This document shows, piece after piece, positions 18,550 to 30,864 of a stretch of 37,925 nucleotides of DNA. The stretch covers positions 1 through 37,925 of the forward strand of contig NZ_JALIRM010000007.1 in assembly GCF_022900255.1 (NCBI RefSeq), in the 5' to 3' direction. The notes below the pieces were generated by a model. The model made no database searches. It was not told where the DNA came from and was given only the letters and a program-made list of their open reading frames with translations. How positions within the stretch are numbered: the first letter of the stretch is position 1; the number at the start of each line of letters is the position of its first letter. This DNA is from Lederbergia wuyishanensis (GTDB taxonomy: Bacteria > Bacillota > Bacilli > Bacillales > Bacillaceae_C). A program made the translations under genes and the position numbers.

Positions 18550-18843
18550 ATGCAAATTGAAAAATTAAGGGGTCGTGAACTTGATCAATTGTTTGAAGCG
18601 GTCCTGTCTTTAAAAAATGTTGAAGAATGCTATCGCTTCTTTGATGATCTATGTACAATTAATGAGATTCAAGCCTTATCACAACGTCTCGAAGTAGCTA
18701 GAATGCTTAGAGAAGGAAAAACCTATCATAAAATTGAAACAGAAACAGGAGCAAGTACAGCTACAATCTCTAGGGTGAAGCGCTGTCTCAATTACGGGAA
18801 CGATACGTACGAAATGGTTCTTGATAGAATTCACAAAAAATAA
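18550..18843 (+). CDS. yerC: YerC, TrpR-like DNA-binding protein
   Basis: A 97-residue protein of the YerC/YecD family, whose fold is like the tryptophan repressor. The helix-turn-helix is seen in EIQALSQRLEVARMLREGKTY followed by TGASTATISRVKRCLNYG. It should bind DNA as a dimer; the target cannot be read from the sequence. A weak AAGGAG site precedes ATG 18550. It lies 70 bases after yerB and ends 15 bases before a terminator, so yerA-yerB-yerC form one unit. Confidence 0.92.
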   Translation: MQIEKLRGRELDQLFEAVLSLKNVEECYRFFDDLCTINEIQALSQRLEVARMLREGKTYHKIETETGASTATISRVKRCLNYGNDTYEMVLDRIHKK

Positions 18844-18857
18844 AGAATAGCTTTATG

Positions 18858-18905
18858 AAAGCCTAGTATCTTAATGATTATGAGATACTGGGCTTTTAGT
18901 TTTCG
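18858..18905 (+). terminator. Terminator after yerC
   Basis: AAAGCCTAGTATCT (18858-18871) pairs with AGATACTGGGCTTT (18883-18896), 14 bp with one G-U pair. A short T-containing tail follows. It closes the yerABC unit. Confidence 0.8.
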
Positions 18906-18911
18906 TGATCG

Positions 18912-19150
18912 AATAGAGATGCCCTGACGGCTAATAGAGCTGCCTGGACGGCTAATAGAGCTGCCCTGACGGCTAATAGAGCTGCCCAACGGCTAATAGA
19001 GACGCACGGGCAGCGAATAGTAATACTCCCATTTCAAATAGAATAGCGCAGAAGACAAATAGAGATGCGCATAAGTGAATTAGACTAATCCCGATTACGA
19101 ATACAACCACGAACCGAAGAAACAGAACTCCCAAAGTAGCGAATCGTTTT
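18912..19150 (+). repeat. 21-bp periodic tandem repeat array
   Basis: AATAGAG or close variants occur at 18912, 18933, 18954, 18975, 18995, 19016, 19037 and 19058, spaced 20-21 bp. Fainter copies continue to about 19142. The first four units share the pattern AATAGAG-(C/A)TGCC-TGACGGCT; the later ones are degenerate. The unit length would keep reading frame, but stop codons and the lack of a start exclude a protein. The array fills the gap between the yerC terminator and the pcrB promoter. Confidence 0.8.
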
Positions 19151-19195
19151 ATCCAAAGAATTTTCTCTTTTTCCTCAGTAACACACTCGTCAAAA

Positions 19196-19204
19196 TGCTA
19201 TAAT
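19196..19204 (+). promoter_or_regulatory. Probable pcrB-pcrA promoter, extended -10
   Basis: TGC-TATAAT (19196-19204) is a perfect extended -10 element. The -35 region (CAGTAA-like) is weak. It stands 38 bases before the pcrB start, directly after the 21-bp repeat array. Confidence 0.55.
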
Positions 19205-19242
19205 GTACTATGGTATCGAAAATAATGGAGGATTTTGAGCTT

Positions 19243-19920
19243 ATGTACGATGTAAAGGAATGGCGTCATGTTTTTAAGCTAGACCCGAATAAAGAGATTT
19301 CAGACAATCATCTTGAAAAATTATGTGAATCGGGAACGGACGCCATCATTGTTGGAGGTACAGATGATGTAACTTTGGATAAAGTTCTTAATCTGATGGC
19401 AAGAATTAGAAGGTATACGGTACCTTGCGTACTTGAAGTGAGCAATCTTGAGTCGATTACGCCAGGCTTTGATTTATATTTCATTCCTTCGGTGTTGAAC
19501 AGTCGAGATATCCGCTGGTTCTCAGGTATTCACCATGAAGCTGTTAAAGAGTACGGTGAACTTATGGATTGGAATGAAATTCTTATTGAAGGCTACTGTA
19601 TATTAAACGATAATTGTAAAGCGGCAATTCAAACAAATGCCAACACGAATTTAGATGACGAGGATGTCATTGCGTACGCGATGATGGCGGAAAAAATGTT
19701 TCGTATGCCGATTTTTTATATGGAATATAGTGGCACTTATGGTGACCCAGAGCTTGTTAAAAAAGTGAAAAGGCAGCTTTCTGAAACAAGATTATTTTAT
19801 GGGGGCGGAATTCAAACCGTACAACAGGCAAAAGAAATGGGACAGATTGCCGATGTGATCATTGTTGGAAATGCCATTTACGAAAATTTTGACGAAGCAT
19901 TGAAAACAGTTAACAACTAA
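19243..19920 (+). CDS. pcrB: Heptaprenylglyceryl phosphate synthase
   Basis: PcrB links a heptaprenyl chain to glycerol-1-phosphate, making an archaeal-type ether lipid precursor in Bacillales. ATG 19243 gives [17 protein letters not shown] and 225 residues, matching the B. subtilis start; GGAGG lies 11 bases upstream, somewhat far. The TIM-barrel landmarks are [64 protein letters not shown] and [11 protein letters not shown]. It lies 42 bases before pcrA in the conserved pcrB-pcrA-ligA order. Confidence 0.95.
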   Translation: MYDVKEWRHVFKLDPNKEISDNHLEKLCESGTDAIIVGGTDDVTLDKVLNLMARIRRYTVPCVLEVSNLESITPGFDLYFIPSVLNSRDIRWFSGIHHEAVKEYGELMDWNEILIEGYCILNDNCKAAIQTNANTNLDDEDVIAYAMMAEKMFRMPIFYMEYSGTYGDPELVKKVKRQLSETRLFYGGGIQTVQQAKEMGQIADVIIVGNAIYENFDEALKTVNN

Positions 19921-19962
19921 CGATATAATAGAACAAATGTTCCTAAACAGGCGGTGAAGAAC

Positions 19963-22179
19963 GTGCAATTTTTATCAAATCGTCTCCTTGAAGGGTTAAA
20001 TCCTGAGCAAAGGGAGGCAGTTAAAACGACAGATGGCCCCTTGTTGATTATGGCTGGAGCTGGAAGTGGAAAAACGAGGGTGCTTACACATCGAGTTGCC
20101 TATTTAATGGTGGAAAAAGGTGTAAATCCATACAATATTTTAGCGATTACGTTTACGAATAAAGCTGCACGCGAAATGAAAGACCGGATTGGAAGAATTA
20201 TGGGCGGTACAGCGGAAGAAGTTTGGATTTCTACCTTTCACTCCATGTGCGTTCGTATTTTGCGACGCGATATTGACCGGCTTGGATACAACCGTAACTT
20301 TACAATCCTCGATACGACTGACCAACTATCTGTCATTAAAAATGTCCAGAAAGACCTTAATATTGATCCGAAAAAGTATGATGCTAGGGCGATTCTTAGT
20401 GCGATAAGCAGTGCGAAAAATGAATTGGTTACCACATCAGAGTATGAAAAACAAGCGGCGGGCTACTATGCGCAAACAGTCAGCAAGGTATACACAGAGT
20501 ACCAGCGCAGACTTCGCAGAAATAATGCACTCGATTTTGACGATTTAATCATGGTGACGATTCAGCTATTTCAAAGTGTTTCTGAGGTGCTCGAATACTA
20601 TCAACGCAAGTTCCAGTATATTCATGTCGATGAGTACCAAGATACGAACCGTGCACAGTATCTTTTAGTCAAATTACTTGCAGCACGTTTGAAAAATTTA
20701 TGTGTCGTAGGAGACTCAGACCAGTCGATATACAGATGGCGTGGAGCCGATATTGCTAATATCCTTTCATTTGAAAAAGATTATCCGAATGCGAAAGTTA
20801 TTTTACTAGAGCAAAACTATCGATCAACAAAACGAATTTTGGAAGCGGCGAACGAAGTTATAAAGAATAACTTTAATCGAAAGGCCAAAAATTTGTGGAC
20901 GGATAATGATGAAGGTCGAAAAATTGTGTATTACCGAGCGGATGGGGAGCAAACGGAAGCTCAATTCGTTGCTGGAAAAATAAAAGAAAAGACTGCGGAG
21001 CCTAACCGCAAGCTTTCAGACGTGGCTATCCTTTATCGGACAAATGCTCAGTCCCGTGTAATGGAGGAAGTTTTATTAAAGTCAAACATTGAGTACAATA
21101 TCGTCGGCGGAACAAAGTTCTATGATCGTAAAGAGATTAAAGACTTGCTAGCCTATTTACGACTTATTGCAAATCCAGACGACGATATTAGCTTGCAACG
21201 TATTATTAATGTTCCAAAACGTGGGATTGGTGCAACTTCTTTAGATAAAATTGCGTCTTATGCGAGAGAACATGATTTATCACTGTATCAAGCATTAAAC
21301 GAGGTTGACTTTATCGGATTATCGGGAAAAGCAGCTAATACAGCTTCTGAATTCCATGCACTAATCCGCAATTTTACGCAAATGCAAGATTTTCTATCCG
21401 TTACTGAAATTGTAGAGGAAGTCATCGAGAAATCAGGATATGAAGCAATGTTGCGGGCAGAAAAAACACTCGAAGCCGAAAGTCGCTTAGAAAATATAAA
21501 CGAATTTTTATCTGTTACGAAAAGCTTTGAAGAAGGTAATGATGATAAAAGCTTGATTGCATTTTTAACAGACTTGGCGCTTGTTGCGGATATTGATAAG
21601 CTTGATGAAGATGGTACTCCTGGGGACGCGGTAACTTTAATGACTCTTCACTCCGCCAAAGGACTCGAGTATCCTATTGTATTTTTAATCGGTATGGAAG
21701 AAGGAGTTTTTCCGCATAGCAGATCCTTAATCGAAGAGGAAGAAATGGAAGAAGAGCGCAGGCTCGCCTATGTCGGTATCACGCGTGCAGAAGAAGAACT
21801 GTATATTACAAATGCACAGATGAGGACACTTTTCGGACGTACGAATATGAATCCTGTTTCTAGGTTTATTGCAGAGATTCCAGAAGAACTATTGGAACAT
21901 GCCCATAAAGAAATGAGACGACCTGTTTCTTCCCTTGGCAATGCTTTAGGCGTTCAACAAACAAGAAGTAAGCCTGTAACAAGACCGACTCCGGTTGTAT
22001 CTGGTGCAGATGGAATTGCTTGGAAAGTTGGCGATAAAGCGGAGCATACCAAATGGGGTGTTGGTACGGTTGTAAGTGTAAAAGAAAAAAATGGAAGTGT
22101 CGAGCTCGACATAGCTTTTCCAAGTCCTGTTGGCATAAAGCGCCTATTGGCTGAATTTGCCCCGATTAAAAAGATCTAA
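19963..22179 (+). CDS. pcrA: ATP-dependent DNA helicase PcrA
   Basis: PcrA is a UvrD-family 3'-5' helicase used in repair, rolling-circle replication and removal of RecA from DNA. GTG 19963 gives [20 protein letters not shown] and 738 residues, aligned with the B. subtilis start; an upstream GTG at 19954 overlaps the ribosome site. Motifs in order: Q-motif near the start, Walker A AGAGSGKT (Lys37), [25 protein letters not shown] (DEXX box), [42 protein letters not shown] and [16 protein letters not shown]. The C-terminal RNA polymerase-binding Tudor-like segment ([20 protein letters not shown]) is present. Confidence 0.97.
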   Translation: MQFLSNRLLEGLNPEQREAVKTTDGPLLIMAGAGSGKTRVLTHRVAYLMVEKGVNPYNILAITFTNKAAREMKDRIGRIMGGTAEEVWISTFHSMCVRILRRDIDRLGYNRNFTILDTTDQLSVIKNVQKDLNIDPKKYDARAILSAISSAKNELVTTSEYEKQAAGYYAQTVSKVYTEYQRRLRRNNALDFDDLIMVTIQLFQSVSEVLEYYQRKFQYIHVDEYQDTNRAQYLLVKLLAARLKNLCVVGDSDQSIYRWRGADIANILSFEKDYPNAKVILLEQNYRSTKRILEAANEVIKNNFNRKAKNLWTDNDEGRKIVYYRADGEQTEAQFVAGKIKEKTAEPNRKLSDVAILYRTNAQSRVMEEVLLKSNIEYNIVGGTKFYDRKEIKDLLAYLRLIANPDDDISLQRIINVPKRGIGATSLDKIASYAREHDLSLYQALNEVDFIGLSGKAANTASEFHALIRNFTQMQDFLSVTEIVEEVIEKSGYEAMLRAEKTLEAESRLENINEFLSVTKSFEEGNDDKSLIAFLTDLALVADIDKLDEDGTPGDAVTLMTLHSAKGLEYPIVFLIGMEEGVFPHSRSLIEEEEMEEERRLAYVGITRAEEELYITNAQMRTLFGRTNMNPVSRFIAEIPEELLEHAHKEMRRPVSSLGNALGVQQTRSKPVTRPTPVVSGADGIAWKVGDKAEHTKWGVGTVVSVKEKNGSVELDIAFPSPVGIKRLLAEFAPIKKI

Positions 22180-22187
22180 TAGAGGAG

Positions 22188-22389
22188 GTTCAAAAAGTAC
22201 GATAAAAATTACACTTCGAATTTCTTCGTTGGCTTGTTTCTCCGCTGCTCATGTATCAGGTAAAGGATCTTCTGCTAAAATCGCCCACGTCCTGTGGGCA
22301 ACGCAGAAGTCAGCACATCCTGTGCAAGTTTGCTGCTCGAAACTGCGCCGCCTAGAACTTCTTGGTCCTTTTTATCCTTCTTTTTGAAC
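22188..22389. mobile_element. MITE-like element with 21-bp inverted ends and folded core
   Basis: The ends 22188-22208 (GTTCAAAAAG...ATAAAAA) and 22369-22389 are inverted copies matching at 19 of 21 bases. The ~200-bp interior holds no gene but has nested hairpins: CTTCTGC with GCAGAAG around GCCCAC-GTCCT-GTGGGC (about 22268-22311), and GCAC-ATCCT-GTGC (about 22315-22327). The left end touches an AGGAGG three bases after the pcrA stop. No clear target duplication is visible. It separates pcrA from ligA, normally adjacent. It resembles a repeated intergenic element I believe occurs in other Bacillaceae; this is from memory and unverified. Confidence 0.75.
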
Positions 22390-22401
22390 ACGTACCAGTA
22401 A

Positions 22402-24429
<2,028 letters not shown>

Positions 24430-24508
24430 TAGTACTTTTTAGTTTTCTCGAAAAAATAGCTGACAATTCCTCGCAGCAATCTTTACAAAATAAAGGTGGA
24501 AAAATAGG

Positions 24509-25669
24509 ATGAAAAAATGGTTGGCAGTAGCTTTGGCAACGGTCTTATTAAGCGGCTGTGTGCCAACGTTTCAAAAAAATGATGAGGTTGTACAAGATAC
24601 CAAAGATCAGAAGGAAAAATCCATCATTCCAAACTATCAAATTTCTGATTCATATTATCGTACAATTATTGAATTTCAGCCTAGTAAAACTAGGGGAATG
24701 GTCGTATCTAATCTTAACTCAAAATACGATATTGATGAGTTTGAAACAGGCTTAATGCGCGTTGCGAAAGAAAATTTTCCAACAGATAAATATGTTTTTC
24801 AAGAAGGACAAAAGCTTAGTAAAGAGACAGTTAGTAAATGGCTTCGACGAAAATATACGGCTGCCCAGTTGAAAACATTGAATATTAAAGAAGAAGATAA
24901 TATCGGTCTTAATCCGGTGAACAACGAAGAAGGAACGATTGAGGAACAAAATGCTAAAAGTCCAATATATCTTGCCCATGTGTTGGAACATGACTATTTA
25001 ATCAAAAACGATAATACCGTGAAACTCGGTGGGATTGTCATTGGGCTAGCATTGAATTCAGTTCATTATTATCAAAAAGAAAAATACGGGGCGACTTTTG
25101 AACAGGATATTCCTCACGATAAATTGGCTGCTGAAGGGAAAAAGATGGCCGAAGAGATAATTAAACGACTTCGTTCAGATAAAGAGATTGGAGATGTCCC
25201 GATTACCATCGCTCTATTCGAACAAAAAAATAAAAACGCAGTCATTCCAGGAAACTTTTTTGCCTACGCACATTCCAATAATGGAAGTACTACTTTAGGG
25301 GACTGGAAGGCAATTGATGAAAAATACTATCTTTTCCCATCAACAAAGGCAGAAACCGATCATCGTGATGATGTTGCTTATTTCATGAGATTTAAAGACG
25401 ATGTTGAAAAGTACTTCCCAAATTACAATGGTGTAATTGGTCATGCGTTTTATAAGGATGGACAGTTTATTAAACTAACAATTGATATCACTATCCAGTT
25501 ATATGGCCAAGCAGAAATAATAGCCTTCACCCAGTGGGCCACTTCACTTGTCATGGATCATTTCCCGGATCACATCAAAGTTGATGTAAATATAACATCT
25601 ATTAATGGGGCAGAAGCATTAATTGTTAAAAATCCTGGTGATAAGGAGCCGTTTGTTCATATCTATTAG
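24509..25669 (+). CDS. camS: CamS-family lipoprotein
   Basis: A 386-residue secreted lipoprotein with signal MKKWLAVALATVLLSGC and lipidated Cys17. The rest is a CamS domain (YYRTIIEFQPSKTRGMVVSN, LEHDYLIKN, TFEQDIPHDKLAAEGKKMAEE, NYNGVIGHAFYKDGQF). In staphylococci and enterococci the signal-peptide tail of such proteins yields a peptide pheromone; in Bacillales (YerH) the role of the main domain is unknown. The order ligA-camS-gatCAB is conserved. AAAGGTGG precedes ATG 24509, 79 bases after ligA. Confidence 0.9.
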   Translation: MKKWLAVALATVLLSGCVPTFQKNDEVVQDTKDQKEKSIIPNYQISDSYYRTIIEFQPSKTRGMVVSNLNSKYDIDEFETGLMRVAKENFPTDKYVFQEGQKLSKETVSKWLRRKYTAAQLKTLNIKEEDNIGLNPVNNEEGTIEEQNAKSPIYLAHVLEHDYLIKNDNTVKLGGIVIGLALNSVHYYQKEKYGATFEQDIPHDKLAAEGKKMAEEIIKRLRSDKEIGDVPITIALFEQKNKNAVIPGNFFAYAHSNNGSTTLGDWKAIDEKYYLFPSTKAETDHRDDVAYFMRFKDDVEKYFPNYNGVIGHAFYKDGQFIKLTIDITIQLYGQAEIIAFTQWATSLVMDHFPDHIKVDVNITSINGAEALIVKNPGDKEPFVHIY

Positions 25670-25963
25670 TTTTTGTTCAACGGGGCGGGGCTTGGATTGA
25701 AGCAGAAAGTATGGATTTATTCTAATACAGCAACGCAACGACCTGAATCACTACAAAAAAGATAGATATGTCCCGATTCTGCAACACAAGAGAGAATTTC
25801 GACAAAACACATGCATCTATTACAATTCTGTCTTAAGCAGATCACAAAATAATGCTTTTCATAAAACAGGGGGCAAATAGCTTGCCCTCTTGCGTTTGTT
25901 TAAGTTTTTCTGATATTATCAATAGTATTGCGAGGATCGATTTTTTACTTGGAGGTGCAGATT
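25670..25963 (+). promoter_or_regulatory. Gap between camS and gatC with a probable promoter
   Basis: No coding sequence or known element is seen in most of this ~290-bp gap. GGGCAA-ATAGC-TTGCCC near 25871-25887 can fold into a short hairpin and may end the camS transcript, although it lacks a T-run. TTGCGT (25890-25895) and TATTAT (25914-25919), spaced 18 bp, are a plausible gatCAB promoter. GGAGGTG precedes the gatC start. Confidence 0.4.
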
Positions 25964-26254
25964 ATGTCGAGAATTACGAAAGACCAAGTTTTGCATGTAG
26001 CTCATTTAGCAAGACTTGAAATGAATGATGAAGAAGCGGAACAATTTACTGAACAGCTCGACCGTATCATCGAAATGGCGGAAAAATTAGATGAATTGAC
26101 TACGGAGAATATTAAACCTACGTCGCACGTTTTCGCACAAGAAAATATTATGCGTGAAGACGTACCAGTAAAAGGGTTGCCAATTGAAGAAGTGTTAAGA
26201 AACGTCCCTCAACATGAAGATGGACAAATTAAAGTACCAAAAATTTTGGATTAA
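25964..26254 (+). CDS. gatC: Glu-tRNA(Gln)/Asp-tRNA(Asn) amidotransferase subunit C
   Basis: GatC is the small linker subunit that holds GatA and GatB together in the complex converting Glu-tRNA(Gln) to Gln-tRNA(Gln). ATG 25964, 6 bases after GGAGGTG, gives 96 residues: [40 protein letters not shown], and a tail with [18 protein letters not shown]. The longer open frame to 25928 lacks a ribosome site. It is first of gatCAB. Confidence 0.96.
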   Translation: MSRITKDQVLHVAHLARLEMNDEEAEQFTEQLDRIIEMAEKLDELTTENIKPTSHVFAQENIMREDVPVKGLPIEEVLRNVPQHEDGQIKVPKILD

Positions 26255-26266
26255 GGGGGGACTCCC

Positions 26267-27712
26267 ATGTCGATTTTGGATCATAGCATAAAAGATATCC
26301 ACGAACTTTTACATAAAAAAGAAATCTCTGTTTCTGATCTAGTAGATCAATCAATGAAACGCATCAATGAAGTTGATGGAAAAGTCCAAGCTTTTCTAAC
26401 AGTTGATGAAGAGAATGCTAGAGCGAAAGCAAAAGAATTAGACGGAAAGTTGGGTGACAACCTACTTTTCGGAATTCCAGCGGGTATTAAGGATAACATC
26501 GTTACGAAAAATCTTAGAACTACATGTGCTAGTAAAATGCTTGAGAACTTTGACCCTATTTATGACGCAACGGTTATGGAAAAGTTGAATCAACAGAATA
26601 CGGTCACTATTGGAAAATTGAATATGGATGAATTCGCTATGGGTTCTACAACTGAAACATCCGCATTTAAAATCACAAGAAACCCATGGGATCTTGATAG
26701 AGTTCCAGGTGGATCTTCAGGTGGTTCTGCAGCGGCAGTTGCATCGGGACAAGTACCATTTGCTCTCGGTACAGATACTGGCGGTTCCATCCGTCAACCC
26801 GCTTCATTTTGTGGTGTAGTTGGTATGAAACCTACATATGGACGTGTGTCTCGTTTCGGATTAGTCGCTTTTGCGTCATCCTTAGATCAAGCTGGTCCGA
26901 TTACAAAAACGGTTGAGGACAATGCTCTAATTTTACAAACTATTGCAGGATTAGATCGTAATGACTCTACTACTGTAAATAAAGAAGTGCCTAATTACGT
27001 AGCAGGATTAACTGGAGATATTAAAGGGTTAAAAATTGCTGTTCCGAAAGAATATTTAGGAGAAGGCGTAAGTGAAGCTTCTCGCGAGTCTGTGCTTGCT
27101 GCCCTTAAAGTACTTGAAGGTCTTGGAGCAACTTGGGAAGAAGTTTCCCTACCACATTCTCAATACGGAGTTGCAACTTATTACCTGCTTGCTTCTTCTG
27201 AGGCTTCAGCTAACCTTGCACGCTTTGACGGTGTTCGTTACGGCTACCGTACACCAAACCCGAAAAATTTAATGGAATTATATAAAAAGTCACGCTCTGA
27301 AGGCTTTGGCGATGAAGTTAAACGTCGAATCATGTTAGGTACTTTTGCTCTAAGCTCAGGATTCTATGATGCTTATTATAAAAAAGCTCAACAAGTCAGA
27401 ACATTGATTAAGCAAGATTTCGACGATGTATTTTCTAAGTATGATGTAATCATAGGACCTACAACTCCTACACCAGCTTATAAAATTGGTGAAGTTGTTC
27501 ATGATGTAGTGACAATGTATATGAGAGACTTACTGACAATCCCAGTTAACTTAGCAGGTCTACCAGGAATCTCTGTACCTTGTGGATTTACTGAAGGTCT
27601 TCCACTTGGATTACAGATTATTGGAAAGCACTTTGATGAACAAACGATTTACCGTGTTGCTCATGCGTACGAGCAAGCGACGAATTTCCATCAACAAAAG
27701 CCACAATTGTAA
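26267..27712 (+). CDS. gatA: Glu-tRNA(Gln) amidotransferase subunit A
   Basis: GatA is the amidase that releases ammonia from glutamine (or asparagine) for GatB. Its 481 residues carry the amidase triad: Lys75 in GIKDNI, the cis-Ser150 in [12 protein letters not shown] and the nucleophile Ser174 in [32 protein letters not shown] and the C-terminal [18 protein letters not shown] are also typical. Thus the glutamine-using site of this enzyme is intact, unlike PurQ in the same window. GGGGGGA lies upstream, and the gene follows gatC by 12 bases. Confidence 0.97.
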   Translation: MSILDHSIKDIHELLHKKEISVSDLVDQSMKRINEVDGKVQAFLTVDEENARAKAKELDGKLGDNLLFGIPAGIKDNIVTKNLRTTCASKMLENFDPIYDATVMEKLNQQNTVTIGKLNMDEFAMGSTTETSAFKITRNPWDLDRVPGGSSGGSAAAVASGQVPFALGTDTGGSIRQPASFCGVVGMKPTYGRVSRFGLVAFASSLDQAGPITKTVEDNALILQTIAGLDRNDSTTVNKEVPNYVAGLTGDIKGLKIAVPKEYLGEGVSEASRESVLAALKVLEGLGATWEEVSLPHSQYGVATYYLLASSEASANLARFDGVRYGYRTPNPKNLMELYKKSRSEGFGDEVKRRIMLGTFALSSGFYDAYYKKAQQVRTLIKQDFDDVFSKYDVIIGPTTPTPAYKIGEVVHDVVTMYMRDLLTIPVNLAGLPGISVPCGFTEGLPLGLQIIGKHFDEQTIYRVAHAYEQATNFHQQKPQL

Positions 27713-27727
27713 GGGGGGAGAGACGAC

Positions 27728-29155
27728 ATGAACTTTGAAACGGTAATCGGACTTGAAGTCCACGTAGAATTAAAAACGAAATCAAAAGTATTTTCACCAG
27801 CTCCAAACCACTTTGGAGCGGAACCGAACCATAACACTACAGTTATTGATCTTGGCTATCCTGGTGTTTTACCAGTTTTGAATAAGAGTGCGGTAGAATA
27901 CGCGATGAAAGCAGCAATGGCGATAAATTGCGCAATAGCGACAGAAACAAAATTTGATCGTAAAAACTATTTTTATCCAGATAATCCGAAAGCTTACCAA
28001 ATTTCTCAGTTTGACAAACCAATTGGGGAACATGGATGGATTGAGATAGAAGTAGATGGCGTTAAAAAGAAAATCGGTATCACACGCCTTCACCTTGAGG
28101 AAGATGCTGGTAAATTAACTCATAAAGAAGACGGATCACTTGTTGACTTAAACCGTGCTGGAACTTCATTAATTGAAATAGTTTCTGAGCCGGATATTCG
28201 TTCCCCTCAAGAGGCATATGCTTATTTAGAAAAACTAAAATCCATTATTCAATATACGGGTGTTTCTGATGTTCGAATGGAGGAAGGTTCTCTAAGATGT
28301 GATGCAAACATTTCTTTACGTCCAGTTGGACAAGAAGAGTTTGGAACGAAGACAGAATTGAAAAATTTGAACTCCTTTAACTTTGTTCGCAGAGGATTAG
28401 AGTTTGAACAAAAGCGCCAAGAAAAAGTTCTTTTATCTGGCGGAGTAATCCAACAAGAAACGCGTCGTTTTGACGAATCTACTGGTGAAACAATCTTAAT
28501 GCGCGTTAAAGAAGGAGCAGAAGATTATCGCTACTTCCCAGAGCCGGATCTCGTTCAATTGTATATTGATGATGAATGGAAAGCTCGTATTCGTGCGGAA
28601 ATTCCTGAGCTTCCGGACGCTCGTAAGAAACGCTATGTTGAGGAACTTGGTCTCCCAGCGTATGATGCGATGGTCCTTACATTAACGAAAGAAATGTCCG
28701 ACTTCTTTGAAGCAGTACTTGCTGAAGGGGCAGACGCGAAGCAAGCTTCCAACTGGTTGATGGGAGAACTTTCTGCTTACTTGAATTCCGAGCAAAAGGA
28801 ACTGCATGAAATTGCTCTAACTCCAGCGGGACTTGCAGGAATGATCAAGTTGATTGAAGATGGAACGATTTCATCCAAAATTGCGAAACAAGTATTCCGC
28901 GAACTTGTAGAAAATGGCGGAGACGCAGAAACAATCGTAAAAGAAAAAGGCTTAGTTCAAATTTCAGACGAAGGCGCATTGCTTGCAATTGTAACTGAAA
29001 CATTGGATGCTAACCCACAATCCATCGAAGATTACAAAAACGGTAAAGGCCGCGCACTCGGATTCCTAGTCGGCCAAATCATGAAAGCAACAAAAGGCCA
29101 AGCGAATCCACCGATGGTTAATAAAATTTTAAAACAAGAAATTGATAAGCGATAA
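27728..29155 (+). CDS. gatB: Glu-tRNA(Gln) amidotransferase subunit B
   Basis: GatB activates the glutamyl group on mischarged tRNA with ATP and transfers ammonia to it. The 475 residues show the family start [81 protein letters not shown] and, at the C-terminus, the YqeY-like tail ([21 protein letters not shown]). GGGGGGAG lies before ATG 27728, 15 bases after gatA. A terminator follows eight bases after the stop. Confidence 0.97.
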   Translation: MNFETVIGLEVHVELKTKSKVFSPAPNHFGAEPNHNTTVIDLGYPGVLPVLNKSAVEYAMKAAMAINCAIATETKFDRKNYFYPDNPKAYQISQFDKPIGEHGWIEIEVDGVKKKIGITRLHLEEDAGKLTHKEDGSLVDLNRAGTSLIEIVSEPDIRSPQEAYAYLEKLKSIIQYTGVSDVRMEEGSLRCDANISLRPVGQEEFGTKTELKNLNSFNFVRRGLEFEQKRQEKVLLSGGVIQQETRRFDESTGETILMRVKEGAEDYRYFPEPDLVQLYIDDEWKARIRAEIPELPDARKKRYVEELGLPAYDAMVLTLTKEMSDFFEAVLAEGADAKQASNWLMGELSAYLNSEQKELHEIALTPAGLAGMIKLIEDGTISSKIAKQVFRELVENGGDAETIVKEKGLVQISDEGALLAIVTETLDANPQSIEDYKNGKGRALGFLVGQIMKATKGQANPPMVNKILKQEIDKR

Positions 29156-29162
29156 TAACGAG

Positions 29163-29197
29163 AATAGGTGCTCCGTGATGGAGTGCCTATTTTTTAT
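29163..29197 (+). terminator. gatCAB terminator
   Basis: AATAGGTGCTCC (29163-29174) pairs with GGAGTGCCTATT (29180-29191), 12 bp with two G-U pairs, followed by a T-run. From here to 29400 I see no gene; a TATAAT at 29362-29367 may be the -10 box for the next gene, but its -35 box is poor. Confidence 0.85.
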
Positions 29198-29400
29198 TGA
29201 ATCAAATGAATTGATAGGAGGCACTTATCCTTCAATGAGAAACGGTTTTCATGTCTATATGACAATGGAAGTTAGTTATCCGAGGATAGAAGGAGATCTA
29301 GTCCTCTTCATTAATGGACATTTTTGAAAGCCTCTTAGCTGAACAAAAATTAATCATAGTATATAATAATAGGCAACATAAAAGAAAAGGGGTTAGACTC

Positions 29401-29952
29401 ATGAACCTAGTCGATTGGTTTAATAAAGGAATGACACCTGAGGAATACATAAGTTCGATGGAAAAACATAAAGAAAGTTTGCAAACAATTCTTCAAAAAT
29501 TTGAAGTTCCAGCAGGAGATGAAGCACTTTTAGCAAATTTAAAAGATGAAGAACTTCGTGTCATTGTCCTTACGGAAGATTGGTGTGGAGATGCCATGGT
29601 AAATGTTCCTATTTTATTAAAAATAGCCGAAAAAAGTGGAATAGAAGTTCGTATGCTACTTCGTGATCAAAATTTGGAGCTAATGGATCAATACTTAACA
29701 AATGGTACATCACGAGCAATTCCTATTTTTATTTTTATCGATAAAGAAGGTAATGAACGTGCTGTTTGGGGTCCAAGAGCGGACAGTGTGCAACAATATG
29801 TAGATGAGCAGCGTTCAAAGCTCCCTAGTAAGGAAGACGAAACCTTCGCGGAGAAGCAAAGTGAAATGTACAGTCAGATGATGCAAAGATATGTAACAGA
29901 CTCTACTGTTTGGGACGAAGTATATAGCAGCATTAAAAATAGACTTCAATAA
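29401..29952 (+). CDS. Thioredoxin-like family protein
   Basis: A 183-residue cytoplasmic protein. ATG 29401 follows AAAGGGG; the longer frame to 29314 has no ribosome site. The thioredoxin-fold segment is about residues 45-130: VIVLTEDWCGDAMVNVPILLK with a single-cysteine CGDA in place of CxxC, then VRMLLRDQNLELMDQYL and a cis-Pro region SRAIPIFIFIDKEGNE. Proteins of this group in Bacillales share the WCGDA pattern and are of unknown function; the missing second Cys argues against a general disulfide reductase. The last ~40 residues are charged and helical. The next gene starts 17 bases later, so the two may form an operon. Confidence 0.8.
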   Translation: MNLVDWFNKGMTPEEYISSMEKHKESLQTILQKFEVPAGDEALLANLKDEELRVIVLTEDWCGDAMVNVPILLKIAEKSGIEVRMLLRDQNLELMDQYLTNGTSRAIPIFIFIDKEGNERAVWGPRADSVQQYVDEQRSKLPSKEDETFAEKQSEMYSQMMQRYVTDSTVWDEVYSSIKNRLQ

Positions 29953-29969
29953 AATCGAGGTGTTGAATA

Positions 29970-30767
29970 ATGGAGGAAATTGCAAATCAATATTTACAGC
30001 ATTTACGCTTAAGACGAGAGGAACCGAATCTAAATTATTTGCAGCGCCTTATTCAACACCATTTGTCATATATTCCGTATGAAACGTTTAGTAAATTTCA
30101 ATATTTTTCTCTTGCACCAGATTATATTCCACCACTCCCTGTCTTCGTTCAAAATATGGTTCAAAAAGGCTGGGGTGGTACATGCTATACACTTAACATG
30201 AATTTTGCTAGATTACTATCATTACTTGGGTATGATTGCTCTCTTGTAAAAGTAGAACCAGGCCATCTCGCCATTATGGTGGTGATCCAAGATAGAAAAT
30301 ACTATGTTGATGTAGGGTATGGGTCTCCCATTATGAAGCCAGTGGAGTTGGAAGCTAAGACGAGGCATCAAATGCATGGTTTCGGTGAAGAGATTGTTTT
30401 TACAAAACTAAGCACAGATACATATGAAATTGACCGGAAATCAAATGGCAAATCTTTCGTGAAAAAACAAGTCATCTGGAAGCCGCTTTCGGAAACGGAT
30501 ATTACGGATGATATTCGTGCATCTTATCTAGACAATGATGATAATATTACAATGAGAAGAATTACAGCCGTTCGTTTCAATGGGCATCAATGTTATTTTT
30601 TACGTAATGGCTCAATGAAAATCATGACGTTTCGTAATATAAGCGAGATTAAAATGAATGACTTTGAAAAATGGGAGAAGCTTGTTCAGGAAGTCTATCA
30701 AGTAGATTCCGAGTCGTTACTAGACTCTATTCAATTCCTTGCTGATCGTGGAATTAAATTGTTTTAA
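29970..30767 (+). CDS. Arylamine N-acetyltransferase
   Basis: A 265-residue member of the NAT family, which moves acetyl from acetyl-CoA to arylamines and hydrazines. The Cys-His-Asp triad is visible: Cys72 in GWGGTCYTLN, His99 in EPGHLAIMV and Asp114 in YYVDVGYGSP. FETF-like (YIPYETFSKF) and LLSLLGYDCSLVKV segments also fit. Physiological substrate unknown; such enzymes often handle xenobiotics. It lies 17 bases after the thioredoxin-like gene and is followed by a terminator. Confidence 0.88.
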   Translation: MEEIANQYLQHLRLRREEPNLNYLQRLIQHHLSYIPYETFSKFQYFSLAPDYIPPLPVFVQNMVQKGWGGTCYTLNMNFARLLSLLGYDCSLVKVEPGHLAIMVVIQDRKYYVDVGYGSPIMKPVELEAKTRHQMHGFGEEIVFTKLSTDTYEIDRKSNGKSFVKKQVIWKPLSETDITDDIRASYLDNDDNITMRRITAVRFNGHQCYFLRNGSMKIMTFRNISEIKMNDFEKWEKLVQEVYQVDSESLLDSIQFLADRGIKLF

Positions 30768-30768
30768 G

Positions 30769-30798
30769 AAATTCACCTGTATAGAGGTGGATTTTTTT
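30769..30798 (+). terminator. Terminator after the NAT gene
   Basis: AAATTCACCT (30769-30778) pairs with AGGTGGATTT (30785-30794), with one G-U pair and a 6-nt loop, leading into a T-run. It closes the thioredoxin-like/NAT pair. Confidence 0.85.
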
Positions 30799-30864
30799 AT
30801 TTGGAAACAAATATAAATATTTTACGTCCTAATTTGTAATAGATAAATATAGGGGGAAAGCGCT

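Noticed and set aside
18912-19150. CRISPR array
   Set aside because: Units are contiguous and only 21 bp, with no repeat-spacer alternation and no cas genes.
22157-22387. 76-residue protein inside the pcrA-ligA insert
   Set aside because: It begins within pcrA and runs through the inverted repeat and hairpins; no ribosome site or recognisable protein features.
29142-29327. Small gene between gatB and the thioredoxin-like gene
   Set aside because: The frame starts inside gatB and reads through the gatCAB terminator; an internal ATG at 29237 has only a distant ribosome site.
29578-29595. Damaged active site in the thioredoxin-like protein (CGDA in place of CxxC)
   Set aside because: The single-cysteine WCGDA pattern is, to my knowledge, normal for this protein group, so it is not counted as a loss.
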